Source of the DNA: Liolophura sinensis
Taxonomy: Eukaryota; Mollusca; Polyplacophora; Chitonida; Chitonidae
Length of the DNA stretch: 64,000 bases
Direction of reading: 5' to 3'
Assembly: GCF_032854445.1 (NCBI RefSeq)
Contig: NC_088298.1
Coordinates: forward strand, 12,759,504 to 12,823,503
The notes under the pieces are model-generated. The model was not told where the DNA came from. It was given only the letters and a program-made list of their open reading frames with translations, and did no database searches. The position numbers were made by a program, and so were the translations under genes. Position 1 is the stretch's first letter, and each line of letters starts with the position of its first letter. This document shows positions 35,701 through 50,700 of the stretch, in pieces.

Positions 35701-38700
35701 CTGTTTATTTTGCATGCAATTTTGATTTGTTGAGGACAGTTCACATGAAAAAGAATTTTTGAAAGCTAAGCTGGGAAGATTGAAGCATCTCGGATCTAGA
35801 AGATACATTGACAAGGCTATAGTAAGCTAAGCTGGGAAGATTGAATCATCTCAGATCTAGAGGATACATTGACAAGGCTGTAGTAAGCTAAGCTGGGAAG
35901 ATTGAAGCATCTCGGATCTAGAGGATACATTGACAAAGCTGTAGTATCCATTCTTCAGTGGACATTGGAAGTAAAGTGGTACAATAATAGTTAATAATAA
36001 TAATAAGAAATACAGAAATAATAGTTCTGTTTATAGTTTTGAGCAATAGATTGTGATTTTTGATGAAAGACTGGTATACAAGCTACAGGGGCCTCCGTGG
36101 CTCAGTCGGTTAGCGCACTAGCGCAGCGTAATGACTCAGGAGCCTCTCACTAATGCGGTCGCTGTGAGTTCAAGTCCAGCTCAGGCTGGCTTCCTCTCCG
36201 GCCGTAAGTGGGAAGGTCTGACAGCAACCTGCGGATGGTCGTGGGTTTCCCCCGGGCTGTGCCCGGTTTCCACCCACCATAATGCTGGCCGCTGTCATAT
36301 AAGTGAAATATTCTTGAGAATGGCGTAAAACACCAATCAAATAAATAAATAAATATACAAGCTACAGGAAGGCAGTGTTCAAAGCATCTAGATTTGCAAT
36401 GTATAAATGTTCTACAGTTGTACGGTATGTTCCATCATGACCTTGGATTCAGTTTGTAATTGTTCTGTGTAAATGTGGATGAATATGGATTCTGACTTTA
36501 TGGTTTAGATCCAAAGCAGGTGTTGAAGTGGTGTTTGGGAAGTACGGCTGTAGGCGCTCAGTACGGAAGTGTGTCATCTCTCAGCTTCAACAGAGACTGT
36601 ACCAGATTACTGAGTGGCTTTGCTAAAGGACAGGTAAGTTGACACAGACATGGCACACCTGAGCAGGTGGTGAAGTGGGGACAGCTGTACATGTAGGTGT
36701 ACAGTAAGGGAGTGTGTCATCACTGAGCTTTATCAGAGACTGGGTGGACACAGATTCAGCCGTAAAGGTAGCGCATGTCAGAGAAGTGTTGTTTAGGTGC
36801 TACAGGTACAGCCGTGGGCTTTGGTGACAACAAGCAGATGACAAGGCTTGTGTGGCCATTCCTGCATGTATCTGTATGTCAGATTCATCTTTAACTTCCT
36901 ATTAAAAAGAAAAAGGAAATGGTGGTTTACCCTGCACAGTTAGTTTCGTCCACCCATATGCCATGGTATAAATCAAAAGGTCTTGAGTACGGCGTTCAAC
37001 AACAATGAGATAAATGAATAAATAAATTAACAAAAAATTTAAGCTATGCCAAACCAGGAAGTACGTTGTTTCTTCAGCATCATAGTATGTATATGTGTGT
37101 ACATCATGCATGAATATCAAACGTGAAGATTTGAATTATTTTAATGGTTAGATCACAATGTGGGACCTAACAACAGGGAAGCTTTTAAGGACGATCACAG
37201 ATGCTCATCCTGCTGGCACAGCTGTACTCCATGTCAAAGTAAGTGTCTTAAATTGCGATCGAAACACAAGGTGAATTGTCAACAGTTTCCTTTGTGAGTC
37301 TGGGGAAATCGGGCATTTTAGCAAGCAGTATTTAAGTTATGTCTCGGTCAAAATGTAACTGTGCATTAAAATTTCCTTATTTAAAAAGAAAATTAAATGT
37401 AAAAGGACATTCTGCATTATAGCAAAGGTGCAGCTGACATCAGTGTATGGAGTGATGGAAAGTCATGCCATTTCAAATGTTTAAACAGTTCAATTACTGA
37501 AGGACACCAAGCCACGACTGATGTTAGATGAATGTAATAAAGCCATTAGTATGCTTGCCGCAGGATTACCGCAACAGGAACATGATAGCAGCAAATACCC
37601 ATCGTGTGGAACTTGCACATGCAAGGTGGAAACAGACAGTATTAGGCTTGCGAACTTTCATTTTCACCCTGAAACAGTTATTGACCTTGATACTATGTTG
37701 GAAACAGACAGTATTAGGCTTGCAAACTTTCATTTTCACCCTCAGACAGTTATTGACCTTGACACTATGGTGGTCACAGGCAGTATTAGGCTAGCGAACT
37801 TTCATTTTCACCCTTAAACAGTTATTGACCTTGACACTATGGTGGACATAGACAGTATTAGGCTTGTGAACTCTCATTTTCACCCACAAACAGTTATCGA
37901 CCTTGACACTGTGGTGGACACAGACAGTATTAGGCTTGTGAACTCTCATTTTCACCCTCAAACAGTTATCGACCTTGACACTATGGTGGACATAGACAGT
38001 ATTAGGCTTGTGAACTCTCATTTTCACCCACAAACAGTTATCGACCTTGACACTGTGGTGGACACAGACAGTATTAGGCTTGCGAACTTTCATTTTCACC
38101 CTCAAACAGTTATTGACCTTGATACTATGGTGACGAACTTTCATTTTCACCCTCAAACAGTTATTGACCTTGACACTATGGTGGACACAGACAGTATTAG
38201 GCTTGCGAACTTTCATTTTCACCCTCAAACAGTTATTGACCTTGATACTATGGTGACGAACTTTCATTTTCACCCTGAAACAGTTATTGACCTTGACACT
38301 ATGGTGGACACAGACAGTATTAGGCTTGTGAACTCTCATTTTCACCCACAAACAGTTATTGACCTTGACACTATGGTGGACACAGACAGTATTAGGCTTG
38401 TGAACTTTCATTTTCACCCTCAAACAGTTATTGACCTTGATACTATGGTGGCGAACTTTCATTTTCACCCTCAAACAGTTATTGACCTTGACACTATGGT
38501 GGACACAGACAGTATTAGGCTTGTGAACTTTCATTTTCACCCTCAAACAGTTATTGACCTTGATACTATGGTGACGAACTTTCATTTTCACCCTCAAACA
38601 GTTATTGACCTTGACACTATGGTGGACACAGACAGTATTAGGCTTGCGAACTTTCATTTTCACCCTCAAACAGTTATTGACCTTGATACTATGGTGACGA

Positions 38701-41700
38701 ACTTTCATTTTCACCCTCAAACAGTTGTTGACCTTGACACTATGGTAGACATAGACAGTATTAGGCTTGCAAACTCTCATTTTCGCCCTCAAGCAGTTAT
38801 TGACCTTGACACTATGGTGGACACAGACAGTATTAGGCTTGCGAACTTTCATTTTCACCCACAAACAGTTATTGACCTTGACACTATGGTGGAAACAGAC
38901 AGTATTAGGCTTGCGAACTTTCATTTTCACCCTGAAACAGTTATTGACCTTGATACTATGGTGGAAACAGACAGTATTAGGCTTGCGAACTTTCATTTTC
39001 ACCCTCAAGCAGTTATTGACCTTGACACTATGGTGGACATAGACAGTATTAGGCTTGCGAACTTTCATTTTCACCCTCAAACAGTTATTGACCTTGACAC
39101 TATGGTGGACACAGACAGTATTAGGCTTGTAAGCTCTCATTTTCACCCACAAACAGTTATTGACCTTGACACTGTGGTGGACACAGACAGTATTAGGCTT
39201 GTGAACTCTCATTTTCACCCTGAAACAGTTATTGACCTTGACACTGTAGTAGACACAGACAGTATTAGGCTTGTGAACTCTCATTTTCACCCTGAAACAG
39301 TTATTGACCTTGACACTATGGTGGACACAGACAGTATTAGGCTTGTAAGCTCTCATTTTCACCCACAAACAGTTATTGACCTTGACACTGTGGTGGACAC
39401 AGACAGTATTAGGCTTGCGAACTTTCATTTTCACCCTGAAACAGTTATTGACCTTGACACTGTGGTGGACACAGACAGTATTAGGCTTGTAAGCTCTCAT
39501 TTTCACCCACAAACAGTTATTGACCTTGACACTGTGGTGGACACAGACAGTATTAGGCTTGTGAACTCTCATTTTCACCCTCAAGCAGTTATTGACCTTG
39601 ACACTGTGGTGGACACAGACAGTATTAGGCTTGTGAACTCTCATTTTCACCCTCAAACAGTTATTGACCTTGACACTATGGTGGACACAGACAGTATTAG
39701 GCTTGTGAACTCTCATTTTCACCCACAAACAGTTACCGACCTTGACACTGTGGTGGACATAGACAGTATTAGGCTTGTGAACTTTCATTTTCACCCTCAA
39801 ACAGTTATTGACCTTGACACTATGGTGGACACAGACAGTATTAGGCTTGTGAACTCTCATTTTCACCCACAAACAGTTATCGGCCTTGACACTGTGGTGG
39901 ACATAGACAGTATTAGGCTTGTGAACTTTCATTTTCACCCTCAAACAGTTACTGACGTTGACGCTATGGTGGACACAGACAGTATTAGGCTTGTGAACTC
40001 TCATTTTCACCCACAAACAGTTATTGACCTTGACACTGTGGTGGACATAGACAGTATTAGGTTTGTGAACTCTCATTTTCGCCCTCAAGCAGTTATTGAC
40101 CTTGACACTATGGTGGACATAGACAGTATTAGGCTTGCAAACTCTCATTTTCGCCCTCAAGCAGTTATTGACCTTGACACTGTAGTGGACACAGACAGTA
40201 TTAGGCTTGTGAACTCTCATTTTCACCCACAAACAGTTATCGACCTTGACACTGTGGTGGACACAGACAGTATTAGGCTTGTGAACTCTCATTTTCGCCC
40301 TCAAGCAGTTATTGACCTTGACACTATGGTAGACATAGACAGTATTAGGCTTGCAAACTCTCATTTTCGCCCTCAAGCAGTTATTGACCTTGACACTGTA
40401 GTGGACACAGACAGTATTAGGCTTGTGAACTCTCATTTTCACCCTCAAACAGTTATTGACCTCGATGCTATGTCAGAGACCCGATATCCACAACCATTTG
40501 TGGTGTTTTGATTGAAAATAAGATTCTTTTTTGCTTGGAACAGACAAAAACTATAATACATACAGTGATGCACAGTTTCTTAGTTGAGTTTGCATACATT
40601 GATACAGTTTGCAGTTCCTTGCATGTCTTTTTGGGTATGCAAGACAAAAGGCTCTTTAAATATACTTTACATGTTTCCAAGTTTTTAATACATGTAAACA
40701 GTTTCATATAGAGGATGTACTTGTATAGTTATACATGTAACTGGGCAGAAGCTAAAGGAGTTTAAATTTTCATCCCCGGGTTCTACCCGGTTTCCTCGCA
40801 CCATAATACTGGCCGCCATCGTATGAGTGAAATATTCTTGAATGCAGCTTAAAATACCCATCAAATAAATAAATACTTGTTTGTAAATAAATTTTCATGT
40901 GCAATGATTTTTACTGTAGTTGTGAACTAATAGGAGAGTCCATGTTGCTGTTCATATGTGTATGTGAAGTGTGGTGTGTGTTTTGTTCAGTTCACAGACA
41001 GTTTCACAGTGGCAGTGTGTAGTGACAGTGGAGGATCTGTGTTTGAGCTTGAATTCAAGTAAGTCAGATTTATTGGGTGGGCCATCAGATGCAAGATGAG
41101 CAGCATTTTGAAAATGAACATCTTCACCTGTCTATTCACAAACATTCCATAACTTATATTATACATGAGTGGTACCTGAGAAGGTCCTCAGCAACCTGCA
41201 GATGATCATGGTTTTCCCCCCAGGCTCTGCTTGGTTTCCTCCCATCATAATGCTGGCCACCGTCGTACATGTATAAGTCAAATGTTCTTGAGAACGGCGT
41301 AAAATGCCAGTCAAATGAGTAAATGAATAAATGTTATACATAAATGGCGTGAGTTGATCTTCAAAATGAATTTAAAAGATTTGCCCCTCTGTACATTTAT
41401 TTCCAGGAAGCCAGGAACTTGTCCCATGACAGTTTTTGGCTCAGGTTACTCTATATTGTACCACATTAATTTTTTGGCTAGAACATTTAGGTGTGTACCT
41501 TCCGGTGGACTGATGGTTACTGTGCTAATGGAACGCGGTGATGATGGAGCCTCTTACCAATGCAGTCACTGTGAGTTCAAGTCCAGCTCATGATAGATTC
41601 CTCTCCAGTCATAAGAGAACTCTGTGTGGTTTCCTCCCATCATAATGCTGGCTGCCGTCACACAAGTGAAGTGTTCTTGAGTACGACGTATAACACCAGT

Positions 41701-44700
41701 CAAATAAATCAGTAAATATTTACTGGGTCCATTATTTACCAATTTTCAGGATGACGTTACCCATGTGTTTTTGAAGTAAATATTATGAACACATGTATAT
41801 AATGGCAGAGGTGTGAAATAAATGACCTTCAGCACTTTTAAAATGTCAGTCTGTGCAACAGCAAGCAGTGAAGTTAAGCCTGATTGTGTTCAGAGGAGGC
41901 ATTTTGATGCTATTGCTTTTGTTACAGACGCTTAATTGGTGTGCGTACCTGTGACTCCAGGTGTCTCTTCTCTGGAAGGTAAGGCCATGGGGTAGACGTT
42001 GTATCCACAGTTGTGTTTGGCTGAACAAGATATCAGAAAATGTATCAGACCAAAAGTGTAATCTTGATAGCTGAACGCTAGAAACCCATAGTCTTCTTTC
42101 TGTACATAGAGGTATTTGATGCAGCTGATCGAGAAGCATTCAGTCACACCTGTTCATATGGCCAAAAGTTCTTGAGTTTGGTGTAAAACACCAATCAAAT
42201 AAATAAGCCAAAGAAAAAAAGACAGGAAAAGTTTTGGAAAATTGCCTGCGTAAAAAAGGATGGTCCAAACAGGGCGCTCTTTTGTGTTTTACGTAATACA
42301 TAGGTGTAGCTAATAGATGTGCTTGCAAATCAAAGCGGTACGAGTAGTTCACAACATAGCCATGATAGCAGCAGAGATTCATGTGTCTTTACACAGCTTT
42401 AAACAACTAATGTGTGTAGGTTTTGGTAAATGTTTAACAATCATTTAACACTGGACCTAAGTTCAGCATTGAGCATTAAGGTGTTAGTGCAATGGCTGGT
42501 TGACCCGTATCAGTATAATGGCTCAGGCAGGGTGGCTTACTTGCCTTCGGTGAGTCGTCTCAGCGAAGCGACACTAGATAAAATAGCGGTGGAAATCCGT
42601 CCTACAACAAGCAGGCACATGACATACACTCAAAGGACTCCTTTGTGTCGTACGACTGAAAAATTAAGTAGTACAATGTTAAACCCTAAGAACTCACTCA
42701 ACATTGGGAGAAATGTTTTTAAGCTTTAAGTGATGGTAAAGGTGTGGTAGATGTATGTATTTTTTGGCTAGATTAGGCCCCTTCTGGTTCAGAGAAGCTG
42801 TATACTTGGCATGAATGTCTGTTCACAAAGGTTAATGATAATGCACGAGCACATAATGAAGGTGGGTTCAAACCTACTCTGCTCTTGTTTCAGTCGTGGA
42901 GAAGTGTGCATTGTTGAACCTCTACACATGAACCTCACAATCAAGGACCATCCCATGCAGGATGTCATGATTCTTGCCATGGGCACATTATCTAAGGTGG
43001 GTATATGTAATGTCCAGCAGAACCAGTGGAGAAGGGATAAGATAGTTATAAACACCCTGGGGTCTCAGGGCCTAATCCAGCACTTCTCATCGTCCCATTA
43101 CCGGACGCTGCCGTTCCCTCAAAGTGCCCTTTGAGTAAAAAAAAATACAAAAGAAACAGCCCGAATTCATTATAAGACTCAGATTATCTCCTTAGTCGCT
43201 ATGCTCTGGCTAGCCATTCACCACATAAGGTGGTGTGATCAGATGCAGATGTTATCTGGGATGGCAGAGTTCTCCACATATCAGTAAATACAAGCCATCC
43301 TTAGACTGAATTTTCGGGCTAGGTATGTGTTGTGGTGTGCACGTGGGGAGGAGGTCAACCGTAGGAACCGAGGCCCTTAAAAATGCATGAGAATCGAAAT
43401 ATTCAACAATGAGGTGCCCTTCAGCAGTGGTTCCACCCCCTGCCGTTCTCAGGCCAGATAAGGCCCTGGGTCTAACCACTGAGACTGCTGCTTAGGACTG
43501 CTCATCATGCACTGCATAAGCTGTAATCATTACCATGTCAGTGCGTCTCCTCCTACAGTTTAGATTGGATTTCCATGAAACGTGTTCCAAGATGTTATAT
43601 CATCTTTCATTGTCTGAGGCCTGCCTGTCCTATCAGCCAAGCTGGAAAACTACTGTAGCTGATACATTATTACGGGTCACACACTGTTATGATAATCTCT
43701 GTGTACACTGGCCAAAATGCACAAATAAGAAATTCGTCACTTGGAAGTCAGTATTAATGAAGAGGTTTCTTGGGTCAAAGTGTTAAAAACATGTATTTCA
43801 AGCTCTTGACAGTGGTGACCTTGACAAAAATTGTCATCCAATATGATATTAATGTGCGAAATGCATTAGATTATTGTAAAACACCATTGTAGTGAGAAAA
43901 ATACAAAGGTGATGTTCACTAGAAATTATTTGTATGGGTGAAATTACAAATATGTGCATGGTATAAAGTCTTCATTTGAATGCTTAACTATCCGTCAGTG
44001 TTCAGTAATTCTTCATCTGTGTCGTTTGAATTTCTGGAGTTATCTCCCCTCCACCACTACAGGTGTTATTGGTGTCCCTGAAGCCACAGTTGAAGGTTAT
44101 GTTTACTCACCCACTCAAGGTATGTATTCATCATGCGCTTATACCGTAATATTGTTGACCTCTGAATGCGTGCTTCACAGCACGCACAATGTAGATAATG
44201 CGTAGGTGTAGTCTGACCACCAGATGGGTGTTACCAGATCTGTGCCTTTGTTCACAAACTTTCTATAACAAATTATCGTATTTCTCCTAAAGCTCAGCTG
44301 TAATCAAGGGACACAGTTTGCTTTATTGTAAAGGGCCACTTAAGAATTTTTTTTGTGAAGGTTGATTAATTTTTCGTCCGAAATAATGGTAAGTGTTGTC
44401 ATCAAAAATATCATTTTAGAGCTTTATGTGTTTTTTTTTTTTTGAAAGTGAAGGCCAGACTTTGGTGTTATCAAATCACAAAATACAGTATCGTGTAAAG
44501 TTTTCTGATATTTTATCTTGTTAGATTGTTTAACATAACGTGTCACTAATGTCATTTTGTGACAATGGCCCACAATTTGTTTCATAAAGCCCAAATAGCG
44601 TAACATTTTGTGATGCAGCTCTTTGTGAGAAAAAGACAGCATGCCTATGCATGCTGATCAGAAATTACAGCCCTATAAACAAACAGCTCACCATGTTTTC

Positions 44701-47700
44701 ATGTTTTTCTCAGGGTGACTCATCAACTCTTCCGCTGCTCGCCTGGCAGTTTGTCATCATCCAGGTCTCTGAACGGGACAGAGTTATTGACCCTGTTTTA
44801 GCGTTTGCCAGGGATTCTGCCATTTACTTCTACCAGGTAACCATTTTGGATGACATTGCATTCTGTAAATATTTAGACACTTTGCTCCAACATGGGTATT
44901 GGCAAAGCTAAATGTACATTTGTCAGTATCTGGAAGCCTGATATAAGCCTATTTTCAACATCTGTAAATAGTCCAGATGTGACTTTTGACAAATTGGATT
45001 CTCTTCTCTTCCATCACTGCCATGGTAATTGAATTATTCTGTTTCATATTTCCTAGCACTAAGCAGTTTATGAGATTAGATAGGAAAGTCAAAGTGAATA
45101 GAGAATGCCCTTGTCAACAAAGCAATGAAAAGTAGATCGAAATGTGTGGTGAGGGGTTTAACATGGCTGCTGGGGTGTTACATGTATATACAACAAGGTA
45201 CCGAACAAGGTTCAGCGATAACAAACGGTTGCACAACCAACACCAAGATGATGCTGTTAAAATCTATTCTACCCCTGAAAAAAATATAGCAAAAACAGCA
45301 TATTTCATGCTGTTGCTATCTTTCACTTGCCCTGCAAAAGTCATGCATTTTAGAGCAATCAACGGTAAAGTTAGGCCATTGTGTATGTGTGATGTTGTGT
45401 CTTATTGTTGCGTGACTTGGGAATGTAAAATTTACTGTACATGGATTATGGTGTCGTAACACTGAGCTCAGATTTGAACGTCATGAAACAAATGTGGCTT
45501 TTTCCCCGAAAAAAAGCGATATCTATATACTACGAAATAACACTTTTATCACTGAAGGAAATTGTGATAGTTCACATTTTTTTGAATCATAAATAAAATC
45601 TAACAAGTAAACAAACTCAGATTCTTTTACTTGTAGAAATAAATGGCATGAAATGATATTATTCGAGAAGGTAAACGTACCTGTCGGTGTGTTGTGTGAC
45701 ACACTCAGTACCTGCCGGTGTGTTGTGTGACACACTCAGTACCTGCCAGTGTGTTGTGTGACACACTCGGTACCTGTCTGTCTGTTGTGTGACACACACA
45801 GCATTGTTTGAAAGGCCATCTCTATTAAATATGTACATTTGTACGCGGCCCACAACTGATAACAGAATAGAATACTGGACCACACATGTTGTTGGTACAG
45901 GGAAGGTAACTAGGGCGAGGTACTACAGAATCTGGATTCAGCTTCAGTGATAAATGTATCAGTTTATTGTACATGAACTTTGGAGTTGTATAGATGATAG
46001 ATACAAAATAATTTTGTGGGTGTTTTTATGAGATATCAAATTAATAAATAGTGTATCTTTATTTAGAGCATTAGTCACTGAATTCTTCACTAAAGCATTT
46101 ATGCTATTAAGATGTAAAAGGCTGTACAATTTGTCAGTATTTCAAAAAATTTGAAACATTTCTTAGCAAAAAATATTTCTCAGCAAAAATGTTTCAGAAT
46201 TCAGAAATGTTTTTGAATGACCATATCGTAGGCGAGAGTTGTGGAAGTGGTGGTGGTTGTGGTGACAGTTGAGGTTGTGTCATATTGCCATGAACAGTGA
46301 ATCATGGCAGAGGGTTTGTGGATTCTGCTAATGTTGGTGGGGCTATGGTAACAATTTATTTAATTATTTATTTGATTGGTATTTTATGCCGTATTCAAAA
46401 ATATTTCACTTATACGACGGCAGCCAGCATTATGGTGGGTGGAAACCGGGCAGAGCACGGGGGAAACACATGACCATCTGCAGGTTGCTGGCAGACCTTC
46501 CCACGTATGGACAGAGAGAAAGCCAGCTGGACTTGAACTCACAGCAACTGCATTGGCGAGAGACTCCTGGGTCATTACGCTGCGCTAGCACGCTAACCAA
46601 CTGAGCCACGGAGGCCCCCTTTAGTAACAACAAGTGGTTGGTGATACTGTTATGGCTACTGGCACAGTCTGATGTTTGTTGAACACCGCTGATTTCCACC
46701 ATTGTGGCACACCAGTTTGTACATCACATAAGGAAAGTTTGTCAGTTTACCCTGGACAGACTCCAGGTCTCCTCCACTGATATTATTGAAAGCCATGGTA
46801 GATATGTAAGGAAAAATGCTGAAAAATAAGTCAGCAACAAAATAAATAAGGAGAGATAAATCTGGCTTATTGATAAAATTAATATAATTTACACGTCAAA
46901 ATTTATGGAATTTTGTGTGTGCATTTTGTTTAATTATCTGTTTTGTACATGTAGGTTGTATGTAACACTCCACAAGACATCAAGTGTCAAGGCCTACAGA
47001 AGATGGAGGTGCCCTACAGACTATTGTCTATACAGGTAGCTTATCATACACTAATTAACTTCTTTTTTGTGGAGTCAGTACCATACACATATGTATATGT
47101 GCATTTCCATATCCTGCAGCCGATATGCCATATGTGTCTGACTGTTTTGGTTTTTTTTCTTATCTGATTTTAAACATGTCCAAGCATTATTGTTTCACTT
47201 ATGATGTTCTCACTCCCATATCAAAAACCTGAACCGCCTTGTCTTTTCACCTTGTTCTCGCCACAATATGGCTGAAATATTGTCGATGTGGCGCCATAAT
47301 CAGTAATTCACTCATTCCATATGTGTCTGCTGAAAAACCAGAGTAACAGGCTCATGACCAAACTGTTACAACGTGAGACAATGTCGATACGTATTTTCAT
47401 TTATTTATTTACTTGATTAGTGTTTTAACACTGTAATCAAGAATATTTCACTTATACGAAGGCAGCCAACGTTGTAATGGGAGAAAAAGGGGCAGAGCCT
47501 AGAGGAAACTCACAACCATCCACGGGTTTCTGGTAGACTGATATATGTAGGATTGGATATCATATAGTAGCCTGCTTTCTCGGCAGTATTTATTTATTTA
47601 TTTGATTAATGTTTTACGCCGTACTCAAGAATATTTCACTTATACAATGGCGGCCAGCATTATGGTGGGCGGAAACCGGGCAGAGCCCGAGGGAAAACCA

Positions 47701-50700
47701 CAACCATCCGCAGATTGCTGGCAGACCTTCTCACTTACAGCCGGGGAGGAAATTCTCAGCAGTAGAATGATGATACACTGTTAAATGACAGTAGAATGAT
47801 GATACACTGTTAAATGACATCACCATTGATGTCCAGTCAATGCCAGTGGAAAAAAAACAGAAGTTTGTCTGATGCAGGAGAACAGGCATAATACTATATT
47901 TCAGAAAATGTCATTGATAAATATGTCAGTTGTTTTAACCTGACATTTAATATACATATATATTATGTTGATGGAGAGAATGTGTACATATACTTTGCGG
48001 GTATAGAGAGTAGGGGTTGAAATCAGGATTAACACACTCAGGATGCGCTGCAATGATGATGAGAAGGGAAGTGTATTTTACTGGAACATTCACTGCATCA
48101 CAAGATGTACAGATTGGTGTTGTGTTACGTTATCTTGACAATATTAACAGCAGAATATTCACTGTTTACAGTTGATTTGCTCAATTTACCCGAGAATGTC
48201 CTAAAACACTATGAGCCCTCTCGCCTTCCATACTTTCATGTTTGAAGAAGCTATGCTTGAGTATATATCATTCCAGCTACATTCTTACTGATCTTTTAAG
48301 CAGTCTTTCATAAGCTATGAGTGAGCATAACTAAAACACAATGGCGCCTCTGGCCTTCCATACTTTTATACATTTAGGTAGCTATTTAACACCTGTGGAC
48401 GTCCATATTATTATACATTCTGGAAGCTATACGTGAGTAAATTATCAAAGTTAAGTGTTTACTAACTATTTAACAGTCTTTATAATCTTGTAGCATACAT
48501 GTATGTGACTCAGTCACAGTGAAAACAACTAATCATACTGCAATCGGCACAGATAAAGCTATGGGATTTTGTTACACACATATAGCTATGATGCCATCTC
48601 GGGATTCATGTGGCCAGCAATGGCTAGATCCACTTTTAATGAGTGTTATGTAAAAGTGTTATCTTGTAAAAACTGTGCTCTAAAACTTCTACCGACATAC
48701 ATGGGAATAGTTTATCAAATAGGCAGATATGTTAAAAATGTATTTTACTGGGGATTCACTGCATCACAACTTGTACAGATCAGTGTTGTGACATCATCGA
48801 TCAGATGTACAAATTGTCACACAGTTTTACATGCTATTTCTCAAACTGTGTAGGGCCTCCGTGGCTCAGTTGGTTTAGCGCGCTATTGTAGCGTAATGAC
48901 CCAAGAGCCTCTCACCAATGCGGTCGCTGTGAGTTCAAATCCAGCTCATGATGGCTTCCTCTCTGACCGTACGTGGGAAGGTCTTCCAGCAACCTGCGGA
49001 TGGTTGTGGGTTTTTGCCAGGCTGTGCCCGGTTTCCTCCCACCATAATGCTGGCCGCCGTCGTATAAGTGAAATATTCTTGAGTATGGCGTAAAACACCA
49101 ATCAAATAAATAAATAAATCAAACTGTCTAATTTAGCGTGATTTTTTATGATTCCTGTGGTTTGGAGTGGTTTTCCCTATAAATCTAGTAAAATTGAAAC
49201 TCTCATAGACAGGACTTACAATTAGCAAAATTTTGGATCTCAGTGATGCCTAAGCTGTATCACTTACATATATGAAAAAGGGAAATAACTCGCAATTGCA
49301 CACAAAAGAATTAAAAGCAAATCAGGGTAATCCCTCTTTTACAGATTTGATTGAATTAACCTTGTTACCATACTCCTTACAACACCTGCGTCGCTGTCTA
49401 CGTTCTCTTTACATAATTGCCAGCAATAGACAAGCTTGATATTCTGAAGCTGGTGCAACACAGGTAGGCTTGTTTAGACTGAGCCTCATCACTGGTGTCC
49501 TCGCGCGGAACTATTTAATCAGCATTCATGAATAGCACTCCTTGTTTTACACACTTTGAGTTGTTGAAGATTTCTGTACAGAATTTGCTATTGGTGGCAG
49601 TGATGTAAAGTGGGCGCAACGAGAGAAGGAAGTATGCCTTGTTACATGTACATGGGTCTGACAGCACTCATTTTCCTAAAGCCCGCCACAGATGGAAGCT
49701 ATTGACCAGACGAGGTCATTACCTCAGTCAAAAAGTTAAAAGCAGATGATAAGCATTTGGCTTACATATTGCCATGAAGCAGGTCATGTGACCAGACGTA
49801 TGACCCCCCTCACGTGGCTTATCAGAGGAAAAATGATGGACTCAGATGATGGGGTTGAGGGGAGGTTACTCCTAATTTTATTGTTAAAACAATGATGTCG
49901 TTGTTTATGACTTTAATTCTCATTGACGAAAATGGGTGCATCTGCAAATAGGTCAGTACTCATTTCAGATACTATTTTGAACAAACCGGGGTAAAAGTCA
50001 CATGATTTATTAGCGCATTTCTATTGGACTGTGTTTAAGTATCTGACTGAGCTGAAGACTTACGTTCCATGGTGAGGTTTTTCCCTTGCCTGCCTAAAAA
50101 ATGTAAAGCAGGCTACATACTTGACTCTCAGTCTCAGGAGTTGAAAACCACACTAAAAACTGTGCTCACACCATGAGGTTTTAATTGCTCGTGATCAGTA
50201 GTTGAGCATTTTGCTCTCATCTGCAGGAGTCAGATCCTTACTTGACAAGGTTGAGGAGGAGAATCTTAAAGCTGTTGTCATCTGATAACAGGTCTCCGTT
50301 TATGAGGCTCCAGTGGGGTGGTAATCAGGCTCAGCTGGCACATGTAAATGAGGTTCCTATTGCGAATATGAGGCTCTAATGGGGTGGGTATGAGGCTTCA
50401 GTGGTGCTTCGTGCGAATATTATGTTGTTCATTTTTGTAACAGTATACAGTGGTGGATAATTTGGTAGATTTTGATACATGTATGACTCAGGAATTCACA
50501 CAACCTCATTCTTAAACAGTAGTAGGAACATTGAAAAAACTGAATATTGGGACAAAAAAAACTTTTCCTAGCTCCTACCATAATGCTGCCCGCCATTGCA
50601 AAAGTGAAATATTCTTTGTGTATGGCATAAAACACCAATCAAATAAATAAGAAAATCTTTATGCATACATTTGCCAGAACCAGCCAGTCGATATATTTTT

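Noticed and set aside
36090..36165. Functional tRNA gene
   Set aside because: The A and B box regions are tRNA-like, but the sequence continues into the SINE body, the acceptor stem does not pair, and the same head recurs in many copies.
37839..40511. 890-codon plus-strand and 885-codon minus-strand open frames as genes
   Set aside because: Both are fully explained by a tandem repeat whose unit lengths are multiples of three. They lie within a VPS8 intron and show no start context, domain or splice structure.
45142..45459. 105-codon open frame in VPS8 intron 13
   Set aside because: No family resemblance and no splice structure. Consistent with chance in an 2.1-kb intron.
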